Below, in pieces: positions 23,569-36,600 of a DNA stretch of 64,000 nt (the stretch's first letter is position 1; each line of letters begins with the position of its first letter). The translations under genes were made by a program, and so were the position numbers. This DNA comes from Ophiobolus disseminans (taxonomy: Eukaryota; Ascomycota; Dothideomycetes; Pleosporales; Phaeosphaeriaceae): contig MU006238.1 in the NCBI GenBank assembly GCA_010093685.1, positions 500,129 through 564,128 of the forward strand. The letters are read 5' to 3'. A model generated the notes under the pieces. That model searched no databases. It was not told the origin of the DNA and saw only the letters and a list, made by a program, of their open reading frames with translations.

Positions 23569-25824
23569 CTATACCCTCGTGGTACGCTCTCCGTACTGCG
23601 GGTAAGTATTGTCTGCCGGCATCTGGCTGATATCGGCCGTCAAATCTGGTCTCTGCAACGGCTGCGCGGCAGATGGAACGACCGCCGCTGTGGAGGCGTT
23701 GAGATATGCATAGTCCCAGGATGCACGTCCAACTTGGGGAAGGCTTGCCGGGTATTGCATCTGGTGAGGGGTGTGTCCCCACTGTGCCATGCTATGTCCT
23801 GAAGGTGTCCTTTGAGACGCCGACATCCCATGACCTGATGATGCGTCGACACCGGCTGATACTTTCAAATGTGGAGATAAGCTCGAAGCCGCTAGGTGTG
23901 GAGTGTACGCTGTCGATGCGGTCGATGCAGAAACTGATTGGGGTGACGAATTTCGATGCGCGGTCACCGCTGCGTGCGACATGGCGTTCGGAGCATAAGT
24001 TGAGGTTGAGGTGATTGGAAGCGAGCCGATGCCAGCTGTCGATGAGTAGCTTGCAGACTGTCAAATGTTAGTTTTATTGTGCAGTTGCTTGAAATAATAC
24101 GTACATATTTACTGATGATCTTCTTGAGTGCATGCCCAAGTATCTTCCAAGGAAACACCTTGACATCCTTTTCAATGTTGCGTGGCTTTGGATTCGGGAA
24201 ACCCATTATAACCTTGAAGAATTCCTCGCTGTCCGCTTTGGCTTTTGAGACCGTCAAAGGACGAAAGCCTTCTAGATTGCGACGAATGCGATTCTTCTCC
24301 TCGACTGTGAAGCGGACGTTTACCAGCTGCTCTAAAAGATAGATCGTGTCAACACTTGTAATGAAGCACTCGTCTTTCTCCTCCCACCAAATGCAACTGA
24401 CACATATGCTTCGAGCTGGCCGCGCCTCTGGAGTGACCGGGGCGAACGAGGTGGTTATTGTACTGCCATGTTGCGATCTTTTGAACTCCACTAGCCGTCG
24501 CTTCGCATCCAACTCTTCCTCGGTCCATTCGTCGCTCATGTTCTCGAGGTCACCGTCAACCTTTAGAATCGCTTTGGTCTGATACATCGAGTACGGGTTG
24601 AAAGCCTGGCTGGATGACGCACTGCCTGTTTGCGGAAGGTTCGTAGATCGAACGAGAACTGGCGCTGGGAGAGTGGCGGGCGAGGGCAGGACCGAGTTGC
24701 CGGAGGGCGTCAAGGAAATGGAGGCGGAATTTCGACCAGTATGGCTGATTGGGTTATAATGACCATACGACTGCAGGCTGGGAGACATCTGTGGAAGCTT
24801 ATAGTCTGTGTGTGCGAGGCTCATACCAGAGGGCACAGCGTAGAGACCCTTTTGAGAGTAACCGGAAGAGTAGGCTCCTTGCTTGGACATGTCGTATCCG
24901 CTACCATATGCGCTAGAGAGAGCGGAGTGGACAGGAAGCGGTGACACTTGCGCTGTGGAGTACGGTCCCGACAACGAACGCGGTTTGGCTTGGAAACGCA
25001 TTGTATTGACTCTTTTGGGCGCGTTGTTCTCTGCATAGTCTTGCGCGTCTCCGTACTCCGGTGAGTATTTGCGCTTCCTCGAGAACTCTGGAGACGACTG
25101 ATAGGCGAGATTCGGTGACATGTCGGTGAATGTGAACTTCCCGGCGTCGATTTGAGAGAGTAGATCGCCTTTGTGGTCCTCTACTTGCAGCTTTAACATC
25201 ATAGTTGGATTCCATGAGTTTGTCGAGGGAAAAGGCGGTACATCGGCGTCGAGGAGATAGTTATACCACTCATCATCGTAATCCACCTTTTGCAGTTTTG
25301 CAACGCACTTCCTGGAGCCAAACATGAGTATGTATGTGTTCCGGCTCGAGGCGATATCGTAACTCGTCCGGAGCTGTAAGGAAACTATCGATCCAGCGGT
25401 GCCCTGAGTAGGCGTAACGTGTGCGGATATTTCCGTCTCAGTGGGCGTATGTGAGGCGGAATGACGAGACCCTGCGTCAATAAATGAGGATTCGGGTTGG
25501 TGCTCTCCAGTGGCGCGTGACTCGTACGTCGAACTTGGAATATAGGGCATGTCTGCACTCGAAGACTCGTGGGTTAGCCGTGCAGGCGCACCCGTGTATT
25601 GCGAGGTGTATGAAGGCTGTGCAATGCCTGTATAGCCTGGAATCTGATTCGATCTTGTGGCTTCTGCATCTGTGGGGTTGGATGGTCAGTCAAGGTCGCT
25701 AACACCTCTCACGTGGGCCCAACCGGGTTCATCCGACCAGACTTTGGCAGGTGCCCAAACTCGTCAGATGAGCCGCATTCGACTTACCGTACACATAGTG
25801 CTGGTTTTTATCGTATCCCGACAT
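23569..25824 (-). CDS. medA: MedA/Acr1/Ren1-type developmental regulator (DUF7082)
   Basis: Exons 25824-25788, 25669-24105 and 24057-23569 give 696 residues. The junctions have strong signals (donors GTAAGT and GTACGT, branches CTGAC and CTAAC, acceptors CACAG and GACAG) and keep frame. The first exon encodes MSGYDKNQHYVY. An N-terminal domain (HVTPTQGTAGSIVSLQLRTS, about residues 95-115) is followed by a Ser/Pro/Tyr-rich linker with a basic patch (FSRKRKYSPE). The conserved core runs from ICVSCIWWEEKDECF through EKNRIRRNLEGFRP to KVFPWKILGHALKKIISKYS, the medusa signature. The tail is Ser/Thr/Ala-rich. Orthologues shape conidiophore development, pigmentation and host interaction in Aspergillus, Magnaporthe (ACR1) and Fusarium (REN1). 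The name rests on remembered family motifs. Its 5' region is unusually long. Confidence 0.85.
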
Positions 25825-26660
25825 GGACGTCAAGTTTGCACCTGGCGCGGCGTGCACGGTCTGAGGCCTGCTGTCAAGGCCTTGACCGCACTGTGCTAGA
25901 AGCTGCTGCGACGTATCCAGGTCGACGCCAAAGGCGAAGGATGTCCGATAGCTATCAGGCTGATTTCAGCAAGAAGGTTAGCAGGCAAACGCATATTGGG
26001 GTCCGGACAGCAGGCAGCAACGGGATGAGGGCTGAGCGCCTAAGAACATCCCAGGGACTCGCAAAGTAGGAGCAGATACGTACCTGATAGCTTGGCTCTA
26101 CAATGCAGGCCAGCTTGACGGTATTGTGACGCTGCTAAGTGGGTTCGGAATTTTGGTGCACCAGGTTTGTGGCAAAAGCCCCGTCCTCGACTGGATCTGC
26201 AGGGAGCCGCAGGTGCGAACTGAGTCGCTTGTGCGAGGCAGCAGACAATGAGTCCTTGTTGCATGCAAATGTTGCAACACAAGTCCTCGATAGGTTGTTT
26301 GGGATGTGGGAAGAGGCAGGACTGGGAACTGTCCGGGTGGGCCTTGTGACCAGCGAAGAGGACCAAAGTAGCCTACGCAGAGACAGACGATCAGGGTGTT
26401 TAAAAGATCGATTCATCCGGGAATCAGGGGGACTTTGAGTGTCGGTGCCAGACAGGGTGAGTCTTGCTCGTCGCCTGCAGTAGCCCAGACAATAACAGCT
26501 TGTCGTGGACGAAACAGGAAAGAACAAGCGTTCCTCTAGCCGCAAGCAAGACTGATTCAGAGCAAATTCCAGGTGCTGGAAATGACAGTGAGTAACTTGG
26601 TACCGACGTTCGCATATCGCGACCCGCATTTCGATGTGACGGACGTAGTGACTTACCTGA
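25825..26660 (-). promoter_or_regulatory. probable spliced 5' leader of medA
   Basis: On the minus strand there is a good intron at 26083-25960: donor CAG/GTACGT, branch GCTAAC, acceptor AATCAG, 124 nt. A second consensus donor, CAG/GTAAGT, has its first intron base at 26656; its acceptor was not fixed. No coding frame joins these blocks to the ATG at 25824, so I read them as leader exons. This places transcription start beyond about 26.7 kb. medA genes are known for long leaders with regulatory upstream frames; that this one behaves likewise is inference. Confidence 0.5.
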
Positions 26661-29600
26661 CAGACAAAGGAGCAGAAACATGAACCAGGGCTGGCCAATA
26701 CGACAGCAGGTCGGCAGCCTTGCGATGCGGGAGGAAAAAGAACAGCGAAACTGTGAAGCTATGACTGTGGAGATAGACGACAGTTAATACCGGGTATGGT
26801 TGGTGAGGGTAGAAAACGACAACGTAACCCAGGGCAGCGGGAAGGGGCAGGATTGGCCAGCGTGGATGGCAACGGATAGGCGTAAATGCAAGGACGGGCG
26901 AGCACAGTGAGCTCTGGGGGGTTCGGATGACTCTTGGTGATTACCGGGCCCGTCAAGCTGGTAGACTAGTGGGCCAGTGAGTGCTGGAGCACGCCCTCGA
27001 ACGGCTAGTACGCTCGCCGTTGGGCACTACGTCGCGCAAAGCCTGACAGCTTTGAGATTGTAAATAGAGACACAGACGGGAGAGGCTAGCGAACAGCTGG
27101 AGGGCCTGCGCGCTGAGGCACTCTTGGGTGCTAGGTGGCCGAGGATGGCGCAGTCCGACGACCAGGTAGTAAGCTGAGCCGCACGGCTGCCTATGAGTGG
27201 TCGACGTGTGCGAACAGCTTGCAGACGAGACAGGCTGGGAATGCGATGCAAAAGCAAATGGGTGCAATTCCAGGCGGCGATTGCAATGGCCAGCACCTGA
27301 GATGTGGAGTGGGGCTCAAAGACCTCTGCAATGGTAGGCAGCGCGGATGCGGAGGGCCAGGCCAAAGCGTCGAAACACAGTCGGCGAGGCGTCGGATTGG
27401 AATTAATGGCAATGGTGCAGAAATGCAAACGATCAATCGTGTCGACAGAGAATGGGCAGTGAGGGCGCGGCAGGTGGTGATGCAGGTGGTGTTGGATAAG
27501 ATGTGGTGATATGCACCGTTGGATGCATGGGCCGGGCTTAGGAGACTAGAGGGCTCCCAACGCGGCGGTGACATGGACGATGATATACATGCGGGCAGCA
27601 TGGCCGTGAGCATCAGCAGCAGCTGTGTGGACTTTTCATGCAGACGTCTGCTAGGGCGGCCCATGAGCCTCTTCCTGAGAAGATGGGCGCAGGGTCTCGC
27701 GCGCCATGAGTGGCCGCGATGACGGCAGCCGGGCGGGCATGGCTGCCAGTGCGCGGCGCTGCTCAGCGTGGCCCCCTCAGAGGGCGGTGGTGATGGGGAC
27801 GTTGCAGAAGGGAGCCGTGTGTAGGAGTGTGGTGAGCATGGAGCACTGGGCAAGCGAATGATCGGGCATCTATTCCTGGTGTGGCTTGCAGCCAACCTTA
27901 ATCCGCATCCCTGCATGCATTCTGCGCATCGCCAGAAAGCCACGCCCAAGGCGGCCTCTGGCCAGGCACGGCAACGCTGCCAGCGGCTTCACTGCGAGCA
28001 CTGCTGCCACGGCGGCGCTGGGCCAGCAAAGGGAGCGTCTCTGTCCCACGCGGGCGCGCCTGTGTGCTCGACGACGTCGACGACGCCATGGCACGTAACC
28101 CCCAGCGCCTGCCCGCCGCCGGACGCTCCTTCTCTGTGTGTGTCGTTGCTCGCATTGCTCCTGCCTCGGCTACGCAAGGCCCGCTCGCAGTTGCTCTGTT
28201 TGCAGGCGGCTCCTGCCCGGGACCTGGCCGCATCATTTCCAGCGCGACGGGTGTTGTTGCTTCTTTCCCGATGCAGGAGAGGGAAGCAGCAGTGGAGCGC
28301 AGTTGCTCCCGCGCACCTGCTCCGGGACGACGTCGACTCTGTATAACCTGACAGTATATTACCTCGCCGGGCAGCCTCAGCGCGTCCCCAGGCCGCATCG
28401 CCGTCCCTTGCCTGGGCAGCAGACGGCCAGTGAGGCCGTTATAGGTATTCTTAGAAAGCTGATGCCGCACCGCTCAGTGCTCTTGCCCCTAACGGGCGTC
28501 GTGGGCGCGGTTTGCGTGCGGCTGTGCAGAGGCCCTCAACCGTCAGCGCGAATGGCCCCAATCGCCAGAACCAGGCAATTAGCACCGCCATAATTGCCCA
28601 CGACGGGCATGACGTCGCATGCACCACCCCTGCCTTCTCGAAGCAGCGCGAACGCAGGAACCGCGGGCGAGCATCAATCCTCCGGGTACCATCCACCTCA
28701 CGCCGGCCACTCGGTCCATGCCGCATGGAATCGCAGCAGCTCACCAATGGCCGTGCAGCCTCGCCCTCGCCTACCAACTGGATGGACACGCGTAGCCTGC
28801 TCAGTCTCGAACAGCGACCGGCCGCCGCTCAACTCACCTCCCTGCCGGCAGCACCGTAGCAGCGAGTAACGTCGATGAGGCTGAGGCTTCCAACAACACC
28901 CCACGCCGCAGATCCGGGGTTGGACCGCGAGTGCTTGGCGCTAGACGACGCCCACTCAGCAACCACTCCACAACGACCTGCTGCCACGCCCTCAACGAGG
29001 CTCATATGCTCTGCATCCCGTCACGCCCATGAACAATGCGGCGTCAGCGACCACCCCAACATGACTCCTGCCGTTGTCGCTCCGTGATCGGTCGCCTGCC
29101 GTGACTTCCCGATCTGGATCTTGGTGCGCTTTGCATCGACTTGCGCTTTTCGCGCGAGAATGCCATCGCGCCGGTCCATCTGGACCTCCTAACCTGTAAC
29201 ATCTACCAGTTGCGCGTGAATACCCGAGGCGCTGTCCTTGCTACCAACAACGCACCAGCGAACGAGCGTTGGCTTGATGGCTGGGGCAGAATCGAGGCCA
29301 TCAGACCACGCGGAGCGTGCGCCATGGCCTCGGATCTTGCTTCCACCTCCTGCAATTCCATTGCAAACGAGCTACACCATCGTTCGACCGTCGGGTCCGC
29401 GGAAACACGTCTCCAATATATTGCAACCCCATCGAGCAGTCGATGGGCTCCCCGTACTTAATCGGAGCCCCTTGGATGCGCGGCTTGTCTCTGCTCAATT
29501 CTGAGCGACCAGGAACTGTACCACTCTCATCAACGAACGATGCTCGATGCGAGATGAAGGTTTCGTTGGCGTTCGGGTAGGGTCGCACAGGGCGAACGCT

Positions 29601-30740
29601 GTTCCTTTCCGTTGTTACATCTCCTACACCGAAACGGCTTTTGCCTGCTTCAGCTTTTCCAATGGCACAAATTTGCCTGGCGCTTCTTCTGGGAGTACAG
29701 GTGGACTCCCTGCACACATGAAACTTGTGCCTCCTGCCGCTGGTCCACCAATTGCTTCCGTCCTCAGCAAGCAGAGCCCACGTTTCTTCGGTCCCTAGAG
29801 CCGAAGAAATCGGGAAGAGTAGCTGGTAGGGGATCTGATCCTTGCTAACCAAACTCCATCAATTCCGCGACCGAACTAAATACCCAAGCATTGCGCGACA
29901 GCTTTCCTCTTCTTCCCAGTTTTTGTCTCCTTCGACTGCAAACCCGCAGTAGAGCTGCTGCACATTCTTGTTTCGGTGCAAGCCGAGACCCTTGTGGCAG
30001 AATTTGATTGCCACCTAATCCCTCTGCAACCCGGTTAATGGGTATTTCTTGCAGCTCGATATGCGGTATCTCAAGATGCGCAAGGGAGCGAATTCCAGCT
30101 ACCCGGGTTCAGGTTCTCAATCAGACCCATGGGAAGCACAGCTGTGGGGAAAAGGATCGTTCCTCGATCAAGCACCTGCATACACTAACGAAAACCTAGT
30201 TCGTTCCTGAAAGCCACATTCGATGCCAGGACGGAGAGCCCGAAAGCTCACAATGTGACACGCCGCGAAGCTTGGCCTCCCACATTGCTTGCGATCGAGC
30301 AATGGCCTGTTGTTAACGCATTTCAGATACGAGACACTCGCCATCTAATAACCGACGTGCAACATTACCAGTTCTGTTGCACGCGCACTGTTATTCGCCA
30401 TCGAGCACGTTGGGTATCGGCCAGCTGCAGGATCGGCTTCTTTTTACAGCCGTCCGGATCCGACGTGTCACAGTACGACGCAACCTCTTGGAGACTCTCA
30501 CGTGACTACTTTCCGCTGTCAAGGCTGATAGCATTCCTATGTAAGCCATGAACGACATCAAAGACGCTCGTTAACAAAGCAGCGACAGCAATTAGACATT
30601 ATGCATACTTCATTACAGCAATGCAGTGAGAGAAGAATGTTCATACAGGCAGCACGAACGTCACTAACTACACATCAGCAATGTCGACACTCAACAGCCA
30701 AGCTAAAGCATTGCATATGGTGCCATCTTTATCGAATGTT
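26661..30740. other. 4-kb gene-free region upstream of medA
   Basis: No supported gene on either strand. The part at about 27.5-29.5 kb is visibly GC-rich. It carries many overlapping frames of 60-250 codons in all six frames, as expected when stop codons are rare, and none shows a family motif or intron structure. It presumably holds distal leader and promoter elements of medA and the downstream side of the HET pseudogene. No tRNA or repeat was recognised. Confidence 0.45.
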
Positions 30741-32513
30741 CTATAAACAGTTGCTAATATCAAAGTCACGCTCGGGGCTGCCAAGATCCTGTAAAATGTG
30801 AAAACCCATGCAAGTCTCAGAAGCATCCTGCAGACTCGGGACCTCACTCGGCCTTTCCGTGAGCGCTTTATTGATCATCTTGCCACTCATAATCTCATCG
30901 TCTGTGACATAGCAGTCTCCGACCAAAGCATGGGTTGGTGGACCACTACCCGAGATTCGTTCTGCCTCAGGATAAACGGCGTCTTCGCGCCAACAAAGAC
31001 CACGACCTCGTCCCTGCCAAGAACGTCGAGGGGTGCCATGGCCGAGAGACCATTGGTCAATAAGACAGGCACTCGGTCAATATTAAGGTCGATGCTAGAT
31101 ACCGTTTCACTGTTGTTATCGGCATGGCAAATCCAATCAACATTGGTAGATTGACTTTCTTCTGTGAATAGGCCGAGCTCTGGAGCTTGTCCCCCTGTAC
31201 TTTGCCAATTCGAAGACCTTCGAGGCTGAGTGTTTGGTCTGACTCGTCTACTACCAGTTTCGGCTTGCTTTTGCTCTTTACCATGCCAGCCCGGCACTTG
31301 GAAACTCGCATTATCGGCTTGTACAGCAACACACATCGCCAATCTGGGACCCATGTCGGTAAGCTCTTTACAGTGGCTCCTTCACTGCGCAACTGGCGAA
31401 ATGCTCCGGTGCAGTGCAAGAGGTCAAAAGCGAAGGGCGACTGCAAGGCAGCTTTTGCGAACTTCGTATACACCTGTTCCGTGTCGAGCGTGTAGTCCGG
31501 TCTAAACCAGATTTTCATGGCCTGGAATTTGGCCAGGTGTACCGGGACATTTTCGGGCTGATCCTTCAACTCGACGTCGTTGGAAACACCAACCAAGGCA
31601 GACAGACGATCACGATCGTCGCTGCACTGTGCGGCATGGAATTTGACCAGGAGCGAGAAAATTCCGGACCACCTCGTCTTTGTCGTTTTGAACAGTTCCC
31701 AGAAGAAATTTCCGGTCTCGGTCCCATACAAAGCGGAGCTTTTATGCTGGTAAACCCTCCCCATCAACGCCTCCCACCCATCGAGTTGATACCAAGCAGA
31801 CGCAATTCTAACATGCACAACACTTTCTGCGCAGCTATAGCTTCCTGTATAATCCATTGTCTCGTAAACCATGCGCTAGCCAGCAATTCTTCGCCCTCGA
31901 CTTCCACGCCTCCGAGGGAAATATGCACGCGCTCAGCGCGGCGGTATATCTTCGCCATTTTCTGCACCTGGGCACCGCGCTCCTCGGCGTCTTCTTGGTT
32001 GATGCATATGCCGTCTATCCAGTACGGTACGCGTGTGGGCTGCGTGGCAAGGCGGCTCAGCACCTCGTGCAGGCTGGGCGTCACACTGAGGTAGCTCGTG
32101 CAATCGTCGCTCAGCACCTTTTTGTCCCGCACAGATGTGCCCCACACATACGACACGGCGTCGAAGGTATGGTTCCCGACCAGGTCGCCCATGGCATGGT
32201 GCTCAAGATTGACAGTCAGAAGGCTCCGCCATGCTGCGCGCGGGTCGTGCGAGGGGTATTTGGGTAAGTCTGTATCTAAGTCGAGGAACCAGGCTAGGGG
32301 TAGGGCGACGTATATTTTTACGAGTCTGATGCAGTCGGTAGAGCTGGAGAGGCTGCGGTACTGGTACGGTGTGGCAACCGCTTTGGTGACTTGGTCTTCG
32401 GACGGCGGTTGGTAGCTTCCGGAAGCTGTTATGGGCGTTGTTGAGTCTGCGCGGCCTTGTCGACTGCTCTGTATTTTGTGGGCATGGCGCTTTCGCATGA
32501 CCGGTAAGTCCAT
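30741..32513 (-). pseudogene. HET-domain (heterokaryon incompatibility) gene broken by three frameshifts
   Basis: From the ATG at 32513 the first frame carries the HET signatures FDAVSYVWGTS and YWIDGICINQEDAEER, then WFTRQWIIQEAIAAQKV. Near 31825 homology moves to the next frame (SAWYQLDGWEALMGRVY, then LPTWVPDWRC). Near 31160 it moves again (VPVLLTNGLSAMAPLDV, VVVFVGAKTPFILR), and near 30920 again (LVGDCYVTDDEIMSGK), ending at 30741. No intron with valid ends repairs the first shift. Each shift equals loss of one base (or gain of two). HET proteins trigger cell death after fusion of unlike hyphae. The domain assignment is firm. Whether the shifts are true decay or assembly indels cannot be told here. 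Confidence 0.8.
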
Positions 32514-33612
32514 CGCCCTTGCTACAATGCAGCTCTAACCTGAAAAGACGATCGTGTTTTGTTGGGCTGTGTCTGCTGATCAGTTCATGTAAACACACAG
32601 CACTGACACGGGAAAGTACACTTCAACTGCAATATACAAACACTCTTGTCCAGGCTTTTACGTCAACATTCATAATTCACAAACTGAGCGGACGTCGTTG
32701 CAGGCATGCATTCAAAGCGGGACATCGCCGCGTGCGGCTGAGAAGTGTCCTGGCGAATCCGAACACACCTTTTACCATGTGGCACATGTGGTGCATCCCA
32801 CTTCAGCCTTATTCAAACCCCCGCCTCCCCATCCTATATCGATAAACATGATTGTCATATTCTATACTATTGGTAGTTATTCTACTATTAACTGTATCCG
32901 CGCCAGGCAACGTCTTCCAACTTACCGAAGAAGCGAGAAAGAAAACCAGCAAAGATTACACAACCTGCTCGAACATCTTACGCTAAAGTTCAAAAGAAGG
33001 AGAACACACTTATGTAGCTACTCAAAATAAACCGAATATCTCCTTTCTCAATCAACGCACCTCTGACCCCATCCCACACCCGCCTAACTGAACGCAAGAA
33101 TTGTTGCAGATTTTGGTACGTCTTGTAATATCCTCTAAGACGAGGAGTGTCTTTTTGCACAAAGCCCAATTACGCAAATCTAGTAATCATGGAGCTTTCC
33201 ACATGTTATTGTGAATGACTCCAGATTGTGTTTGCTTTGAGATAGAATCTCCAGATTAGGCACGCTAACAGCACTTCAGCAACCTGTAAGTCTCAAAGAG
33301 AGAGGATAAAAAGGTATATATGCTCTTGAATCATGTCCATGTCCATAACTCATATTCCAAGCTCATGCTTCATTATGCACATCATCTCCCAGAATCTCGT
33401 TAAGAAAGGAGAGTCGAGAATCCAAAGAACCCGTCAATCTAAACGCTCCATCTTCTCATCCGCGGAATGCACGCGGCGCAAACTAGGGTATAATGCCTGC
33501 TATCCTATCCACGACAAGAAAATCCAAAACCAAAACCATCTCATGTTCGTGCTCTTGCTTGCTCAATCTATTACCACCCCGCGCGTCTCCAGCCAACTAA
33601 CCAATTACGAGT
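32514..33612. other. intergenic region
   Basis: Lies between the HET pseudogene (5' side) and the 3' end of the coiled-coil gene. It is AT-richer than its surroundings with short frames only. A small inverted repeat AAGAC/GTCTT followed by T residues occurs near 33138-33155; its role is unknown. Confidence 0.45.
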
Positions 33613-36600
33613 CTACGCCTCAGCAGTGCCATTCGCCTTTGGCTTAGCGCTCAACTCCTTGATCTTCGCCTCCTTCTCCTTAAGCTTGCCCATGACGCTC
33701 GTGTTCAGCTTCTTCATGTTCTCAGCCTCAGACTTGGCTTTCTCGAGGTCCTTCTTCGTGGTTTCGATCTGCTCGTTCAGATCCTGGACGACAGTGGCGG
33801 AGGACTCAGCGGACTTCTTGGCGTTGGCCAACTCTTCCGAGAGCTCGGTCTTGGATGCTTCAAGGGCTTTCAGGCTATCGGTTTGCGTGGTGGATGCTTC
33901 TGCGAGTTTGGATTCGAGGTCGGCGATCTTGGCGTCGGAGGAGGCTTTGTCGGCGGAGAGCTTCTCGGATGAGGCTTTGAGGTCGGTGATTTCGGTCTTG
34001 AGTGACTCGGCGTCCTCGACGGCCTTCTTCGATGCTTCCAGCTCGGTCTCAGCGGCGGCGAGTTTGGCTTTCGCGTCCTCGTCGGTCTTCTTCGCTGCCT
34101 CCAGATCGGTAGTCGCCTTGTCGAGCTGGCTCTGGAGATCGGCAACCTTGCTCGCGTCCTCCTTAGCGACTGCCAGATCCTTCTCAGCAGAATCCTTAGC
34201 AGACTTGAGCTCCTCCTGATCAGCGGTGGCCTTCTCAAGTTGGATCTGAAGATCAGCGACCTTGCTGGCGTCCTCCTTGGCGGCAACTAGATCCTTCTCC
34301 GCAGATTCCTTAGCAGACGTGAGCTCCTTGTGATCGGCGGTCGCCTTGTCGAGCTGGCTGTGGAGATCAGCCACCTTACTGGCGTCCTCCTTAGCAGCTG
34401 CCAGGTCCTTCTCCGCAGACTCCTTCGCAGACTTAAGCTCTTCTTGATCAGCCGTAGCCTTCTCGAGCTGCGACTGCAGATCCTTGACCTTCTCTTCGTG
34501 AGTGCTAGATGCCTTGGCGGCACTATCAGCTTGCTCCTTAGCCTCAGCTTGAGCCTGCTGGGATGCCTTGAGCTCCTCATCAAGAGTGTCCTTTGCCTTC
34601 TTGAGCTCTGCAAGTTCATCCTTGGCGGTCGACAAGGAGGACTTGGTTTCCTCGTGAGATGACTCCGCGGCCTTGATGGCATCAGCATGGCCTGAAGTCG
34701 ACTCCTTGAGCTCAGAGAGAGCCTTCTCCGCAGTAGATCTGGCCTCTTCTGCGGTAGTGAGCTGCTCCTTAGCGGCATCGTGCTCTGACGACTTCGCAGC
34801 CAAGTCCCTCTCCAAAGCGGCAATCTTTTCCTCAGCCTCGCCGCTTGACGATTTGGCAGCCTGCAGAGCCACAACATGTTCAGAGTCCTTGGCCTCCAAC
34901 TTAGCGGTGGCATCCTTGAGTGAGGTCTCAAGATCAGAAACCTTGTCGGCCTCAGCCTTCGCGTCAGCTAGCTCTTTTTCTAGGGCTTCAGCCTTGGCCG
35001 CTTTGCTCTCGGATTTCTTCAGGGACGCCTCGAGGGCAGCGACCTTAGCGGATAGCTCATCAGTGTCGCCCTTTGCAGCCTCGCCAGCCGAAGTAGCTGC
35101 TGCGAGCTCAGTATCCTTGGCCTTTAGCGTAGCCTCGAGCTCGGAAACAGTGCTGCGTAGACCTTCAGCCTCCGCTTTCGCAGAATCAGTGGCCTTGCTA
35201 GACTCTTCCTTCGCAGCGGATGCGTCCGATTGTGCAGTCTCGAGATCAGCCTTGGCAGATGCCAGTGACTTTTCAAGATCGGCAACCTTGGACAGGAGGC
35301 CATCGGCATCGCCCTTCGCCGACTCGACAGCCTTATTTGCCTCCTCTTTGCTGGCGGCAGCCTCTTTCTGTGCGGTTGCGAGGGATGCCTCGAGCTCGCT
35401 GATAGTGCTACGAAGGCCTTCTGTCTCCTGCTTCGCAGACTCACCGGCCTTGGAGGTGTCATCCTTCGCAGCGGCAAGTGACTGTTCAAGCTCAGTGATC
35501 TTCGCCTGAAGACCCTCGACATCGCCCTTCGCGGATTCGACAGCCTTGCTAGACTCCTCCTTGGCGGCGGCAGCCTCTTTTTGTGCGGTGGCAAGCGACG
35601 TCTCTAGCTCAGTTACAGTAGCGCGAAGGCCTTCAGTCTCCTCCTTTGCGGAACCGGTAGCCTTCTCAGCGTCCTCCTTGGCCGCAGCGAGGTCCTTCTC
35701 CAGTCCAGAGATCTTGGCCTGAAGCCCCTGGGTCTCACCACTAGCAGATTCCTTTGCAGCATCAACCTCCTTTTGGGCGGCCTCGAGGTCGGACTTCGTG
35801 GACGCCAATGAGGTCTCTAGCTCAGTCACATTGCTGCGTAGACCTTCAGCCTCCTCTTTCGCGGATCCAGTCGACTTCTCGGCATCTGCCTTGGCGGCGG
35901 CAAGAGCTTTCTCCAACTCAGCGACTTTAGCGGACGAGGAGTCAGTAGCGGTTGATACTTCGCTCTTAGCTGCCTCCACCTCTGCATCTTTGGCCGCAAG
36001 GCTCTCTTTCGCCTCCTTAAGAGCAGTCTCGAGCTCAGTGACCTTGGCAGCGGATTCTTCAGTGGACTTGCTGGCGTCGGCCTTAGCAGCCTCAAACTCC
36101 TTCTCCTTCGCGGTGAGGCTGTCCTCGAGCTCGGCGATCTTCGCATTGGCCGCGTCAACGTTAGCCTTTGCGTCCTCTGTGGCCGTGGCGGCGCTCTCCT
36201 TCTCGGCAGCGAGTTCGGAGGTCTTCGCCTCTAGGTCGCCCTGAGCTTTCTTGAGTGAAGCTTCCAGTTCAGCAATCGTAGCGCGTAGAGCCTCAACCTC
36301 GCCATTCGCAGACTCGGAAGTGTTCTTGAGCTTCTCTTCCCGCTCGCTGATCTGGGCCTTCAGGGCATCAATCTCAGACGTCGACGTCTCCTTGATCTTA
36401 GATGCCTCCTCGGTGGCAGCAGTGTGCTCCTCGGTCTTAGTGGCGAGGTCAGCCTTGGCCGCCTCAAGCTCCTGCTTGGCATCCGCAAGGGCGGTCTGTA
36501 GTTCCGTTACCTTGGTAGAAGCATCTTGCGACCCGGAAGACAGATCAGTGATCTGACTGCGGAGACCCTCAGCCTCGTCCGAGTGTGACTTCTTGAGCTC

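Noticed and set aside
27191..28593. Cluster of overlapping frames of 100-250 codons on both strands
   Set aside because: The region is GC-rich so stop codons are rare in all frames. No frame shows motifs or intron structure.
31764..31872. A short intron that would repair the first HET frameshift
   Set aside because: Candidate GT-AG segments are 16 or 25 nt, too short for splicing, and would either miss the needed frame or delete the conserved WFTRQWIIQEA segment.
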